Below are positions 22,011-34,009 of a DNA stretch of 64,000 nt, piece by piece. The stretch is from Acanthosepion esculentum (Eukaryota; Mollusca; Cephalopoda; Sepiida; Sepiidae): contig OZ038500.1 in the NCBI GenBank assembly GCA_964036315.1, positions 61,527,602 to 61,591,601 on the forward strand. Reading direction: 5' to 3'. How positions within the stretch are numbered: the stretch's first letter is position 1; each line of letters opens with the position of its first letter. The notes beneath the pieces are model-generated. The model was not told the DNA's origin, searched no databases, and worked only from the letters and a program-made list of their open reading frames with translations. Made by a program: the position numbers and the translations under genes.

Positions 22011-22359
22011 TTCGTTGGTATTTATCTAGAATCTGTATTGTAAGATTAAATGCTGGAGAGTTATCACGAGGTAGAGACGTTCACAGGCGTGGATCACACT
22101 CTAGTCTCTACTGTTTGTTTTTTTTCTTTCGTACCTCCAAATTTCATCAGTCTCAGAACCAGACGTTTTCGTCATGTCCTAAAAAAAAAGTGAGGGAGTG
22201 CTTATTCCAAACAAAATTAGGAGGAAAAAAGATTCTTTCAACTAGAAATTTACACCTAATAAAAACAGTGGGTTTTCTTCAACCAACAAGCTGAGATGAC
22301 AAAATAATTTTATTCAGTAGCTCTGTACGTGACATTGTTGACGTCAACATCCGCGTCCT

Positions 22360-22730
22360 GGGTCTATGACGATAAACTACATCCGCGGCCTGGGTAAGAC
22401 AATAAACTACGTCCAGCAGCAAGGCCTCTGATCAGGAGGTTTTGAGGAGCGTGGAACTACCTCTTAATTGCTGGTGTTCCCAGGTAAAAACAGGTTTTAA
22501 TACCAGAAATACATTGTAAAAAAAAAAATTATTTCCAGCAATAAATTTTTGAAAAAACAATATTACCAGCAATTCATTTTAAAAAAAAATACCAGCAATA
22601 CATTTTTGAAGGAAAAATATTACCAGAAATATATTTTTGACAAAACAAAAGATTGCCAACAATAAAAAAAAATTTGTCGGCATTAAATAACCCATTGAGG
22701 CTGATATGCCGTAAACCAAAACAAACCAAA
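22360..22730 (-). repeat. R1 interspersed repeat, copy 1
   Basis: Reverse complement of the R1 family described at 48052: GGCATATCAGCCTCAATGGG end near 22705, A/T-rich internal units with TACCAGCAATACATTTTTGA (22500-22660), and the GC-rich core with CACCAGCAATTAAGAGG-type sequence (22360-22490). Confidence 0.75.
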
Positions 22731-23370
22731 CGTCAACACACTGGGCCCTGTCACAAGAAATCCTTTCTTCGAGATTATTCATTCGGTCCAGGGATTGAAA
22801 TCGCAATTACAATCACCAAATTCACAAAACAACGATTTAATCCACTCGGCTTTAGCTTAGTGGATTTAAGGCGATAGGGTAGTGCAGGGTTAGACTCTGT
22901 GGAAACCTGACGAACAATAACTGAGTAGTTCTAAATAAGAAATAGACGAAATATTCCTGGATGTGGTTAGTGAAAGAAAAATCTAATGCAGTAGATTAAA
23001 TCTATGGTTCAGTTCGAAATTCCCCGAATGTTACTTCTCTTTGGTTGCGACGCAGTAACGAGTCCTGTGGCGTCTGGTGAGGGACGTCACTTCATAGACT
23101 GACGAAAGCCAGTTGCTTTTTATCCCGCCTAGAGACAAGACCTGTAGGCTCAGCCCATTTACTATGGGAGAAAACAGACGCGGAAAACCCACTATAGTAG
23201 GGTGAACAAAAGAACTCATATCGTCTCACGTGGCACATAAAATGCACCGCCGACTTGCCTTTTTCCCCGTTAGAAAGTATGGTAAGTGTTATCAGTTCTC
23301 AACTCGGTATCTATACTTATGACACAACTATTTAGTACTGCAGTAAGTCTGATAGGTTTGATGTCCAAAT
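22731..23370. other. Anonymous sequence
   Basis: GACGTCACTTCA followed by CTGACGAAAG at 23083-23107 resembles 10741-10765. Otherwise nothing recognised. Confidence 0.35.
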
Positions 23371-23379
23371 TGGCAGATG

Positions 23380-23930
23380 ATCTCAAAGAACATCTACAAT
23401 CTGTTAACTGGGGCAAATAATGGTTTGTTAATTTTAACACCTTCAAAACGAAACTGCCCTCTTTTAATCGTCTGAGAACCCTTTTTTCCTTCCATCAGCA
23501 TGGCTGATGCTAACCTCCAAGAGAGCGACTCGCTGCGCCTTCTCGGACTAATGCTTTACGCTGACATTAACTGGAAAGAATACATTGTGCTAGACAATTC
23601 TTCTCTCCAGAATCTATCTGGCATATTTATAAGTCTACGATTCGTCCATGCTTTTAACATTGTTGTCACATATGGTTTGGAGCTCCGGCTATATATTTAG
23701 AGATTCTTGATAAAATCCAAAGAATCTACAATGTTATTGGTCTTTACCTGGAAACCTATGTTTGTCCTTTCCCCACCGCTGTAACGTAACTTCCCTGTGC
23801 TTTTTCTATAAATATTTTCATGGTAATTGTTCTGATGAGCTTTTCTCGGTGGTACCTAGACTTTATGAATTTAAGTGCAGTACTAGATTGGCAGCAAGGT
23901 CTTAGCATTTTACATTGAAATAGCTCTACA
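23380..23930 (+). pseudogene. Older LINE-A copy
   Basis: The frame at 23500-23700 (ADANLQESDSLRLLGLMLYA, then INWKEYI) aligns with EDQLLESSSLRLIRLTLSA and IWNKYIESI of the adjacent younger copy. Later remnants reach 23930 (TACCTAGACTTTATGAATTT). Frameshifted throughout. Confidence 0.65.
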
Positions 23931-23934
23931 AAAC

Positions 23935-24836
23935 TGCTCTCCATTAACCACCACAAGGACCCATCCCTGCATCCCATCAGAATGTCTGAGGACCAACTTC
24001 TCGAGAGCTCCTCTCTGCGGCTGATCCGTCTCACGCTGTCCGCTGATCTGATATGGAACAAATACATCGAGTCAATTGCATCATCCACCGCAAGAAAAGT
24101 TGGTTCCCTGTGCCGAGCCAGGAAATTCTTCTCCCCGGAATCGATCCTCCAAGTCTATAAGTCTACCATTCGACCTTGCATGGAGTATTGCTGCCATTTA
24201 TGGTCTGGGGCCCCTGCGTGTTGCCTCAGGGTTCTTGATAAGATCCAGAGACGGATATGCAATGTGATTGGCTCTGATCTGTCATCTCGTCTGCAGTCGC
24301 TCTCTCACAGACGCGATGTTGCATCGCTCTGCCTTTTCTACAAGTACTTCCACGGTAATTGCTCCGAGGAGTTGCTTTCGCTTGTCCCTAAGCCTCGTGA
24401 ATTTAAGCGTCCTACGAGGCTGGCATCCCGTTCCCACCCCTTCACCGTTGAAACTGTTAGATGTAGACGTCTTTTCTACTCCAATAGCTTCATGTCTCGC
24501 ACATCTCGCCTATGGAACTCCCTTCCCTATTACTGTTTCCCTGACAAATACAATCTCCAACGGTTTAAGTGTAGCGTCAATCGTCATCTCCAATTGCCTT
24601 GATCTATCCACTTCCCTTCTCCACTTCCTGACATCTTTCATTCCTATCTGCTCTCGCTCTATATCTTCCGTAACCCCCCTGCCTTGATCGACCCTCCGTC
24701 CTTCTCTTTCTCCACATCCCTTCCTTTACCACTCCTATCTGCTCTTCCTCCAACCCTTCTGTAACCCCATGCGTGATAGTGGCCACCGGCCTTGCTTGGG
24801 GTGATACGTTTAAAAAAAAAAAAAAAAAAAAAAAAA
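23935..24836 (+). mobile_element. LINE-A, best preserved 5'-truncated copy with poly(A)
   Basis: An open frame of 206 codons (23982-24602) encodes the RT thumb and C-terminal tail of a Jockey/I-type non-LTR element: IASSTARKVGSLCRARKFFS, STIRPCMEYCCHLWSGAP, SSRLQSLSHRRDVASLCLFY and FMSRTSRLWNSLPYYCFPDK. A stop is followed by a 200 bp 3' UTR ending GCCTTGCTTGGGGTGATACG and a run of 26 A (24811-24836). The endonuclease and RT palm are missing by 5' truncation. This copy explains the many decayed fragments in the window. Confidence 0.85.
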
Positions 24837-25470
24837 GCTACATGTGTCCGTAAGTTCTATGCTAACAGTTTATTTTTTCGCACTTCTCACATGTGGAATT
24901 TTTTCTGGCCTGTTGCTTCCCAGTCAACTAGAATCTTCAAAAATGTAAATGCAATGCCAGTCGTTATTTTCTGTCTTCATTTTTTATTCTTTTATTGTCC
25001 TTAAGTGGTTTTTCTCATATTCACTCCCTGTCAGTAAGCCCTTACCTGGTATATCGGCTTCAGTCACTTTCCCATTGACGCAATGTAGCCACCCTCTGCC
25101 CTTTTCTACGAATATTTTCATAGTAATTGTCCTGATGAGCATTCCACTTTCGTACATAGACATTATGAATTTAAGCGTACTACTAGATTGGCTGCAACGT
25201 CTCATCCTTTTATAGTTGCAATGAGTAAATGTAACCGTAAGTTCTATGCTAACCGTTTATTTTCTCACACTTCTCGTATATGAAATTCTTTTCCAGCATT
25301 TTGCTTTTCGGTTAACTGGAATCTTCAAAAATTTAAATGCAATGTCAATCGTTATATTGTCTTAATTTTTTTTTTTTTTTATTCTTTCTTTTTAATAGTG
25401 TCTTTTTCTCATATTCTCTCCTTGTCAGTAACCCCCTTACATCTTAGAGGCTTTATTGCCTTGCTTGCGA
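24837..25470 (+). pseudogene. Two further LINE-A 3' ends in tandem
   Basis: 24837-25015 carries a C-terminal remnant directly after the preceding poly(A). 25015-25470 carries a second, with an F-P-like block at 25290 and terminus (TTGCCTTGCTTGCGATGAAA) near 25450. Three tails follow one another in the same orientation, as if insertions targeted A-rich tails. Confidence 0.65.
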
Positions 25471-25556
25471 TGAAATTATGTTAAAGAAAACTTCTCTCTT
25501 TTCGTTTCTTTCACACTGCTGTATACATATATTATACTTTCTTCGTGTAGTAACAG

Positions 25557-25558
<2 letters not shown>

Positions 25559-25608
<50 letters not shown>
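25559..25608. repeat. (TA)n microsatellite
   Basis: About 50 bp of TA repeats. Confidence 0.92.
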
Positions 25609-25611
<3 letters not shown>

Positions 25612-25867
25612 GGTATAAAAATTCTCCGAAAAATATGCATATGTTTCATTCCTTTTTCTCAACTATTCTGCTCCGGCCATGTATGAAGGTGTTACTATAT
25701 TATAGACATATTAATGCCTATAGTGGAGAAATGGATACTGAGAATATACCTTTTTTCTTTTTGCATAGCAGCTCTTTTAATAGTAAACCACGTTCGTTGG
25801 TGCGTTAGCAACGTCCACTTAAACTTTCTGCCTATAAAAGGCTCATCTATAGCTATAATTCTCAAAA

Positions 25868-25871
<4 letters not shown>

Positions 25872-25925
<54 letters not shown>

Positions 25926-25928
25926 TGT
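25872..25928. repeat. Compound (GT)n(TA)n(TATG)n microsatellite
   Basis: Three simple repeats in series next to the tRNA-like sequence. A second TATG array is at 26368-26390. Confidence 0.92.
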
Positions 25929-25931
25929 GTG

Positions 25932-26350
25932 TACGCAATTGCTTTAGAATCACGAGGCACCGAGTTCGAATCCTGGCTGGAATTAATTTCAGCAGCTATC
26001 GGACTCCAAGCGCAGGGCACCTTTGGCAAGTGTCTCTTCCATAGCCACGGGTCCACCAAAACCATGTGAGGGAATTTGGGAGAGGAAACTGTGTGGAAGA
26101 CCTCGTTGGCCAAAGCTAGCACGATACACCGTGATTGCGAGTTGAGGTGGCCAGCCTTGTTCATTTATGATCACGCTGGGTTCGCACCAACGCTCTAAAA
26201 CTATTAAATGGCTCTGCACACGCCACATGCACAGTGCAGGTGGGCTCTGTGGGCATTTCCCAGGTGGGAAATTGCAAAATGCCTGTGCAAATGTTGCAAT
26301 ATGCGCTAGCTAGCTGTGCATTGCAACGGGTGTCCTCGATATCGAGTGGC
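25932..26350 (+). repeat. tRNA-like SINE
   Basis: Starts with a tRNA-like head whose B box is evident (GAGTTCGAATCCTGGC at 25959-25974), followed by about 370 bp of GC-richer, apparently non-coding body. (TATG)n arrays bound it on both sides. Open frames on the minus strand through it are incidental. Confidence 0.55.
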
Positions 26351-26539
26351 CAATTATTTATGTTTATATGTATGTATGTATGTATGTATGTGTGTGATCG
26401 GATGTTGTTTATGCGTTTCCACAGTTTTCATCCGATTTCGATTAAATGTTTTTTGTTTGATACATAATTCTTCAGATGCCGGTTTTGAGTGCAAATTGGC
26501 TAGCAAAAGTTATAACCTTGAAAGTGAAAAATCGAAAAA

Positions 26540-26541
26540 TT

Positions 26542-26572
<31 letters not shown>
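26540..26572. repeat. Poly(T) tract
   Basis: A run of about 33 T, possibly the tail of a minus-strand retroposon to its left. Confidence 0.85.
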
Positions 26573-26576
<4 letters not shown>

Positions 26577-26599
26577 TTTGCGCAAAAATCAAAAGCACA

Positions 26600-27535
26600 A
26601 TTTAAGGTCTGTTAAAAAAAAAAACAGCATACAATCAATTTAGAGAGTTGAAATCTAACGCAAAAGATTATTAGAATTATAAAAAAATTATATGATAAAT
26701 AAAAATTATCGTATATTATTATTATTATGACGGTCCATGGGAGAGGCTTCTTCCTTAAAAGATTGAGAACGTAAAAACGGCCCTTTTCAGTACCCCACCC
26801 CATTCATATTGTTAACCCCCACCATTTGGGGATGTCTCAGTTGCACCCAATTGTTGTTACTAATATTGATTTTCGGGTGGGGTGACTGAAAAATTCCCAG
26901 TAATAAAACACCCGGTCGCAGACGGGCTATACTGCTAAATCTCGATACACATTTTCTCATTTTACGTGAGAAATTCGATGTTTTATTATTCGAACCAGCA
27001 CGCCCATTTTGTCATTTTTACTAAATATTCACCTAATACGAGGCCCAAGAGTTACTCAATGTATAAGGGTTTCTGTGGGCATAAAAGGAAGAAGTGCAAA
27101 TTATGAGGATATGTAGGATAGATAAGAGTTGACTCCTAGATTTTAGTGATCGGAGAAGCACCCGTTCGATAGTCTATTCCACAAAATAGCAGTTCACAGG
27201 AAATGGCTGGGTAGAACATCCTTCTTACAAATAAAATACAAAGGAAATGGGGATGATTCGAACCCGTGTACGTGTTATGGTGTGTTCTAGCTGTAATGCC
27301 ACTACTCACGGTCAAATCATTGTCATTCCATTGGTAAGCAGGAAGTTTCAGAAAGTGTCTTCCTGAGAAACGCTACTTTGTGGAAGAGACTCCCAAGAGA
27401 ATGCTTCCCCGATCGCTATAACATACGTTTCAGCCCGACCATCTTCAGATGCATGTTGTCATATTCGGTATTTTGACCGACACTTTTATGCAGTCCAGGC
27501 GGGGTAGATTGTTCTCATTTTACTTTCCATGCTTA
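26600..27535. other. Anonymous sequence with a divergent LINE-tail unit (27110-27240)
   Basis: 27110-27240 resembles the tandem units at 11-13 kb (TAGATTTTAGTGATCGGAGA, then AGTCTATTCCACAAAATAGC). 27235-27310 has a B-box-like ATTCGAACCC. No gene recognised. Confidence 0.4.
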
Positions 27536-27905
27536 GGGGAAATAAATCATATCAGTTTATACTCACCAGTCTTCTTCACCTTTTGTGTCACTTGTTCGTT
27601 TCTTCCACTGAACCAGAGTACACGATTTTGGTCACTTCAACGTGGTGTAATGATTAGCAAGCTTGTCTCACTAGCTCAATTATGGTTGAATAGTGAGTTC
27701 GATCCTCACTGGGTACCCCATATTTCGGACTTGTGCCACAACTAAGCTAGGCTTAGAAAATCAACAGATTTTTTTGGTAGACTTTTCAACACTATGATAG
27801 CTTGAGACTGATCTCACAGCTGCTAGGGAACCATGCTCAGGGGATATTTCATATCAGTTAATACTGACTAGGATTATTTGTGTCACTTGTCCCTTTCTTC
27901 CACTG
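27535..27905 (+). repeat. tRNA-like SINE flanked by 70 bp direct repeats
   Basis: A tRNA-like head (GTGGTGTAATGATTAGCAAG, then GTGAGTTCGATCCTCAC at 27690-27706) lies between two copies of ATATCAGTTTATACTCACCA / ATATCAGTTAATACTGACTA-type sequence (27545-27610 and 27845-27905), both ending in CACTTGT-C-TTTCTTCCACTG. The flanking repeats are too long and diverged to be target-site duplications. Confidence 0.5.
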
Positions 27906-28074
27906 TAGTGCATGAAATCATTCAAAGATTTTCCTGTTTTCTCTGACAGATGAGTTCAGTCCCTTGGTTAGGTTGTGCTGAAAAGTCATATATATTTTAT
28001 TTTGACTTACTGCAGCATTCCTCATTTTAAGACTCTAGCCCTCACCCAAAAAGAAGTGGTGCCATGATGACAGT

Positions 28075-28265
28075 TTAATTAATTAATTAATTAATTCACC
28101 CAAGCAAGGCGATAATGCCCCAAAGACCCAAGGGACTACTTTAGAAGGTTTATCCCTTGTTTCCTGTTTGGATTAGGTTTCCGGTTCCCTCTAAAGTCTT
28201 CTCCTTCTCTTCCAATAGCACCTTGCATCTTAGTGGCTTTTCGCCTTGCTTGGGGTGAATTGATT
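28075..28265. repeat. Two LINE-A 3' termini head to head
   Basis: 28098-28135 is the minus-strand terminus (CCCAAGCAAGGCGATAATGC), and 28218-28262 is the plus-strand terminus (TTTTCGCCTTGCTTGGGGTG). They form an inverted repeat with about 80 bases between. A (TTAA)n tract precedes it (28075-28096). Confidence 0.7.
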
Positions 28266-28860
28266 AAACAAAAATTTCTACAAGGATTTCATTCCATAAT
28301 GTTCAGTCAGGTACTTATAAAAGCTGCAATAACCCTGTAGTCTATCATTTTCTCAGAGGTCCATTACGACCACAACTTCGAATTTATCTGCTTATCCCTT
28401 CTCAGTTCTTTCCCTTTATTTCTCTTCTCCCATCATCACATCAGCCGCCCTCTCCAGCCAGGCCCTGTGCGCACTGGTCTTCCTCTGTTGTTTGCTAAAG
28501 GCCGAAAGCGACGTTCATTAACGGCAAGAGAACACCAACAATCCTCAATCAGGTGTGAAATGGTTGATTGCCAGATTATACCAATAATATGTGGATGATT
28601 GTAGCTTCGTCTCTATGACTAACTTGTAAGTTTATATATCGAAATTCTATTCAGCAAGCTTCCGGGTACGTGAAATGTCCGATGTCCCTGAAGGATTTTG
28701 CTGATACATCGGCGGTAAATCGGGCGACTTCAAACGGGCGTTGATTCTATTCTCGTACAAGTTCAATCCGCGCCGATATTTGAAGAATCGACCTTACCAC
28801 ACCGAGGGGCGAAAACGATTTCATTTGAGTTGGTATGTAGTCGTTAATCAAAACTGAGTG
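28266..28860. other. GC-richer anonymous segment
   Basis: 28660-28850 is relatively CpG-rich (CATCGGCGGTAAATCGGGCG) and partly open, but I recognise no protein. Possibly an old repeat body. Confidence 0.3.
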
Positions 28861-29160
28861 CGCGGATAGTGCCGCTGTTCCCGGCGCGGAAAATGAACTC
28901 GGCGAGGTGAGTTCAAATTCCGTCCAAGTTCCTTTCCCTTGGGGAAAGGCATGGATATATTTCCTCCAGCACGTATCTCTGTGGGTTAAATATCAGTGAA
29001 GACTGGGTTTTCTAGCCTTGGGTGTTAACTTTTCTCTTCAACCAGCAAAAATTCTGAATCTCTTTTACCATCCCTCACCCAATCTGTATATCCCGACGCG
29101 TGACTTCTCGTCAGGTAGCCTTCAACTACCACAGGCGACCCGGGACTAATCTCAATTGTA
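28861..29160 (+). repeat. tRNA-derived SINE
   Basis: Head with A-box-like GTGCGCGGATAGTGCCG and B box GAGTTCAAATTCC (28911-28923), then a body with CCTTGGGGAAAGGCATGGAT that is shared with the SINE at 31076 (CCTTGGGAAAGGTATGAAT). Confidence 0.6.
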
Positions 29161-29189
29161 AAAGTGAACATCTATAAGAACCTGCGAAC

Positions 29190-29600
29190 GGAAGTGTCCG
29201 GTCAAGTGTCACTTGTTTCCAAAAGTTTTAAATTTATTTATTATTGTATTCCTTTTTGGTCAAGTTGATGGCTACTTTGAAGATCCCATTTCCAAGACTT
29301 TACTGCTGACGATCATGGCTCTCTACTATTTCCTGTCTTTTGTAGCTCTTAATAAATTTTGTCTTGTTATTTCTCCTAAACCTTATTCCGCCATTCATTT
29401 ACTCAAGCTCGCCAGGTAGGTTATGTATTGTTTTCCTATGTCTCTTTTGTCTTCAGTCTGCCCTGTGAGTATCGAATTTTCAAAACCCTCTTTCCTTATG
29501 AACCCTAGAAATTTCAACTGTTCTTTACATATCTTTTAAATGTATTAACGCCAAAACGGTTTTTTCAACTAAATTTAACAATCACTCTAGGTTACAGAAT
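29190..29600 (-). pseudogene. LINE-B C-terminal fragment
   Basis: The minus-strand equivalent of 31830-32111 (GAGTATCGAATTTTCAAAAC corresponds to GAGTATCAAATTTTCCAAAC). It codes for the KGLENLILTGKIEG-type end with shifts. Confidence 0.55.
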
Positions 29601-29619
29601 GAGATGTGTGATACGAATT

Positions 29620-29910
29620 TAAGGAAGTGAAGCTTATGTGGATAGATAATTTGTCTTTGACTTGAAGAGATTAAGGTTGTAGATTTCAACGGATCACCCA
29701 CGTGAAGTCTGTTCCACAAAATTGGAGTTGTTTGGGAAATAGCCGAGCGGAGCGTCTTTCTTGCAATATGGATGATTCAACTCAACGAGTCGTAGATATC
29801 AAAGTCGAAACCAATGGAACGAAAGAGCTTATCTGAACATTTGTCTTGGAAATAGCAATAAAACGACCCACCCTCTATAAGACTGCGTAAACGATTCTGA
29901 AATCTCTCAG
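29620..29910 (-). pseudogene. Divergent LINE-tail fragment
   Basis: Shares GTCTGTTCCACAAAATTGGA-type blocks with the tandem units at 11-13 kb. No reading frame survives. Confidence 0.4.
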
Positions 29911-30149
29911 GTCTGAAAAAAAAAAAAGCGAATTGAATAACAATATTCTATTTCTGGTTGAATCTGACTCTGGTAAAAATAAAACCTGACCGGAACCAGT
30001 TATTATATTGAATGAGCCAACTATTTCTCCAGCGGCTTTGGATACACCCCATCAGAACGGTCTGTATAGTTGCACGTCTAGTCTAATTCCGTGTACCGTA
30101 ACACTTGTCACACTGTGCCTTCATATTTTAAAGTTGTTTGTTATTCACA

Positions 30150-30425
30150 TCGTTCGAACTGTTGTCGTCATCTTTATTGCCATATTGTACGCTCATAGGT
30201 TGTTATTTCGAACTTAATCTTTTATTTAGTTTACAGGAGTAGCTTGTTCTAGTTCCACGCCTTTTTTTCTTTTGATATCTCAGTATCAGTTAATTCCCTT
30301 TGGTAATTCAACTCTCCAAGTGTTTGTTCCCTCTGCTGCGTCGATGTATTGAACTCATACCTGTTTGAGTCAGGTCACTTTTTGGATTACTCAACCAACA
30401 CTTATCTATTGAGCCATGTGTCCTT
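30150..30425 (-). repeat. SINE-C copy with internal palindrome
   Basis: Shares with the full copy at 62 kb the blocks TTGTACGCTC, GAACT...TTCTAGTTCCACG and the tRNA-like end ATTGAGCCATGTGTCCTTAG. A 21 bp sequence GTCACTTTTTGGATTACTCA-A (30383-30403) is repeated inverted at 30442-30466, just outside. Confidence 0.6.
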
Positions 30426-31075
30426 AGTGATAAATGCGTTGATTGAGTAATCCAAAAAGTGACTTCACCATTTTCAGCCATCGGTTTTTATTCCTTAGCT
30501 GATTGACAAATAGAATAATCATAATTTCTAAGTGATACATTTTATATTTGTATTAATCCTAATAAAATACAGATAGCGGAATATTAAAACGATTCTTTTA
30601 GTTCATACTTGCTCTTATTTTGACACAATAGGACTCTTGAAACAGGCAAAGTTGAACAAATGACATATGAAAGGAAAAACATGCAGACGTCAAGGAAAAA
30701 TTCAAATAGCTTTACCGTTCTCGGCAACTGATTTCTGTCTTTGAGACTTTAGTTTTAACAAAAGCGGTATTTCATTTTTCACTAGCATCTAACTGAACAG
30801 ATAATGGATTTCCTTTAACCCAGTTAATGCTCATTCTTTATTGACTTACAATATTTATAAAATATCTTAAACTGTTTTGTGTTCGTAGATTCTTTGGCAC
30901 CACACATCCCCATTTTACATAAAACAACAATCGATTTGCTACAAGTACTTTTAGAATATTTTTTTTTAATGTACAAACCTCTCATCAGCGGACTAATAAG
31001 GGGACGGGACGGGGTGGTCCATTAAAGCCGATTGTCCGTAGATGGGAAGGGATTATTTTTGAGTTAGAAAACCGC

Positions 31076-31380
31076 TAGGAGGCACGGTGGAGTAATGGAT
31101 AGCGGTTAGAACTGAGGAAGCGGAGAGCACAGTTCGAATTCCTGTCGAGTCCATTATATTCACTTACGTGCTAATACCCTTGGGAAAGGTATGAATCCTC
31201 TTCTAAGCTATGTCCGGTGTGTCCTACTATAAATAGCCTTGAACGGCAACCGGTTCACTGCAGAAATAACTGGCAACCTACTACAGGAAAAAAAATCTGC
31301 CTCGTCAGTCATGTATCGAAAGATGCATAATCGCCTAAGCGTGTATCACGCATGGCAAATAACTGACTGAACTACCACTA
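31076..31380 (+). repeat. tRNA-derived SINE, well preserved head
   Basis: GGCACGGTGGAGTAATGGAT-AGCGG (A-box region) and AGTTCGAATTCCTGTCGAG (B box, 31132-31150) are spaced as in a tRNA gene. The body contains TTCACTTACGTGCTAATACC and CTTGGGAAAGGTATGAATCC. tRNA-derived SINEs are established in octopus. Tail ends near 31380 without a long A run. Confidence 0.72.
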
Positions 31381-31624
31381 GATATGATCATAATGTAAAT
31401 ACCATAAACATGTATATATGGCATAAATAAATATATATACTTAATATAGATATATTAATCAAAACAAAAATAATGGATTTCTCACAGCTACTTTCTCACG
31501 CACGCGCTAATGTATCGTACTTTATATACTGTACACCTGTCTTTGTTTACAATTGAAAAGGCCGCCACCGCGTGATCACTTTGAGAACTAATACGACTCA
31601 TTCCGATAAGCTGGCGATTTGGAA

Positions 31625-31725
31625 GTTTTTTTTTTTTTTTTTTCCTGCAGATTTTTTTTTTTTTTTTTTTTTTTTTGTAATTTTGCCTGCAGATTTTGTC
31701 CGTTGATTTGGGGGGGGGGTCCGTA
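31625..31725. repeat. T and G homopolymers with duplicated CCTGCAGATTTT
   Basis: Two long T runs (31627-31643, 31654-31676), each linked to CCTGCAGATTTT, then a run of 9 G. Confidence 0.85.
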
Positions 31726-31814
31726 GATGAGATGTTTGTTTGTATTTATTTTTTTAACTAGTTATCACCATATTGAACAGTGAATTCTGGTGCCACCAGA
31801 AATTTGAAAATATC

Positions 31815-32350
31815 TTAGCCATTAAGCAGGCCCTTAAAATATGTGTAGAACTGGCATGTGACTACTCTCCACGTGTGCGAGACAACTTGTATGTGCCATG
31901 CCGCTTCGTGTCGCTGGCGATCACGGCTCTCCTCAATTTCCTGTCCTTTGTAACTCTTAATAAAATTTTGTCTTTTCGCTATCTCTCCTAAATCATGTCC
32001 TGATATCCATTTATATATGCTCGTCACATAGGTTATGCATAGCTTTCTTCTGTAACTGTTGCCTTCAATCTTTCCCGTGAGTATCAAATTTTCCAAACCC
32101 CTTTTCCTCATTACGGGTTCTAGATTCTGGACTGTCTCTTTCTGATGTCAAGTATAAGTGTTGTTTTTGTTTCCATTTTCTCTAAAAACTTCCTCATTGT
32201 TCACATGTTCAGTCGATGGTATTCTCAGCATGTTTCTGTAGAATCACATTTCTGTTGCTTTTTCCTTTCTGCGTCTGCTATCAGCAATACAACTATTTAA
32301 AAATTAGGGTTTTTTTTGTGTAACTGCATCTTCACCCACGCCAGTGTCAG
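31815..32350 (-). pseudogene. LINE-B C-terminal fragment
   Basis: An open frame at 31815-32111 encodes RKRGLENLILTGKIEGNSYR, YVTSIYKWISGHDLGEIAKR, FIKSYKGQEIEESRDRQRHE, the conserved end of RTE/CR1-like LINE ORF2 proteins that follows RT. A remnant of the preceding part extends to about 32350 with frameshifts. Confidence 0.7.
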
Positions 32351-33085
32351 TCCGTGTTTGGCAATAGGGTCAACTGAAATCCATTAAACCATTGTTCGCT
32401 GGAATGAATCGCGATTCAAGACCTCCACTACTCTCAAACCCAGCCCTCAAGTGGCGGTAATATCGGCAACGATTTTTAATGTTAAGATATGAGGTTCCTA
32501 TTGGTTATACTCATTGTATATATTAGATATTTCACCACAATTCAACTATCAATGGACAGTCCTACATTTGAAGTAGGAATTGATTCTGGCCATGACCCAG
32601 GCATTGATTTCATTTTTTTTTCTTTTGCATTGGACACTGGTGTAATTAAGCCATTTTCAACAAAGGCAATAAACCAATTTTAAAAATTGACCGTGTGGGA
32701 CGAATGCCAAAAATGATATCGTCTGATTCTATCAGAATTTTCGATATCTCCATTATGACGTCTAGGAATCATACAAATAGTTTCCCCCTCGTCCCTTGCC
32801 AATCTACTTTGCTCTTAAAGACCTGCAATTTTGCTGCTGTTCTTAAAGTCTGCTATCGCCGATTAAGGCTATATTTCAAAAGCCTCGGTTTCTCATTTCA
32901 AGATGGCTGTCTCCGCCGGAAGGTTGATTAAAAGCAAAAATCTTAAAATGACCTTTTTGCTGAAACCACAACTGATATTTAACCTCATTTACCAGAACAT
33001 TGTAAGAAAATTATACTCAAATTTCGTGGGGAAATAGATGGTCAACATCTTATGACAAATACAGTGCAGCTATCTCATAGTCTTC
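32351..33085. other. Anonymous sequence between LINE-B fragments
   Basis: No gene or repeat recognised. An open frame at 32489-32683 shows no motif. Confidence 0.35.
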
Positions 33086-33089
33086 TTAT

Positions 33090-33800
33090 CCTTTCAAGAA
33101 CTGGGCGATCATGTCTCTCCTCAACTTTGTGCCCTTTGTAAACGTTATGTCTTGCTATCTTTCCCAGCCCGCATTCTGATAACCATTCACACGAGTTAGG
33201 TATCTAATGCGCTGCTTTCCTGTCTCTCGTGCCTTCAATATGTCCTGTGAGTTTCAAATTTTCTAAGCTCTTTTTACCTCCATTGAAATTTCTCAGACAC
33301 ACAATGTTTCTTTCTGATGTTAAATAAGTCCTTTTGTTTCCATGGTATCCTCAGTACTCATCTGCAGAACCATATTTCTTTTGCTTGAAGTCACTCTTTT
33401 TCCTGTGATGAGTTTCGAACGAGATTTTCCTGTCTTATTAGTTTGCTTAGCCTCTGGAAGTCATCTTGCGCCTTCAGATTTCGATGTCGCACTTTCCGTC
33501 CTTTATTTAAATTTTTATACTTGATTTTGATATTTCCAATTTGTATGTCCGGCTCTTTTCACTGACAACTATAGTCTTATTACAATTGATGTTTAATATT
33601 TTTCTTTTAGCTTTCCTTTACTATCTTTGGTTAAAAAAAAAAAAAAAACTTCCTGTATTTTTCTGTCTATGTCTGCTATCAACACAGTGTCATCTGTATA
33701 TCTATTAAGATTGTGCACGCCAATAATGAATCCTGGTAGGACTTCTAATTTTCTCAGAATCTGTTCCCTGTAAAGGACACGTTATTTTTATGGATACAAT
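33090..33800 (-). pseudogene. LINE-B reverse transcriptase to C-terminus remnant
   Basis: At 33689-33700 the minus strand encodes the RT active-site motif YTDD within NRYTDDTVLIADIDRKIQ. Below it follow a KGLNINCNKTIVVS-like thumb segment (about 33560-33600), a MLRIPWK block near 33340 and the C-terminal region to about 33100. Many shifts and stops make it dead. Confidence 0.65.
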
Positions 33801-34009
33801 TTATTTATAAAAAAATAACGTATAAACAGAAAATATAGTCAAATTATATATATATTTACCGAATTCATTTTCTATCTGTATGCAAGTGGTTTGCTCCGAG
33901 TATACCTTCCCAAATACATTAACAGTTTATTTGTGACATGTGAGTTCATTCACCTTGAAGTAAACTAGCTACGTTTCAACGACGGTTAACACACTTACAG
34001 TCATGTCCT

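Noticed and set aside
25869..26230. Overlapping frames of 60-100 codons on both strands in a GC-richer region
   Set aside because: They cover a tRNA-like SINE bounded by microsatellites; there is no protein motif.
31076..31150. Functional tRNA gene
   Set aside because: A and B boxes are present but acceptor stem pairing is not evident and a SINE body follows.
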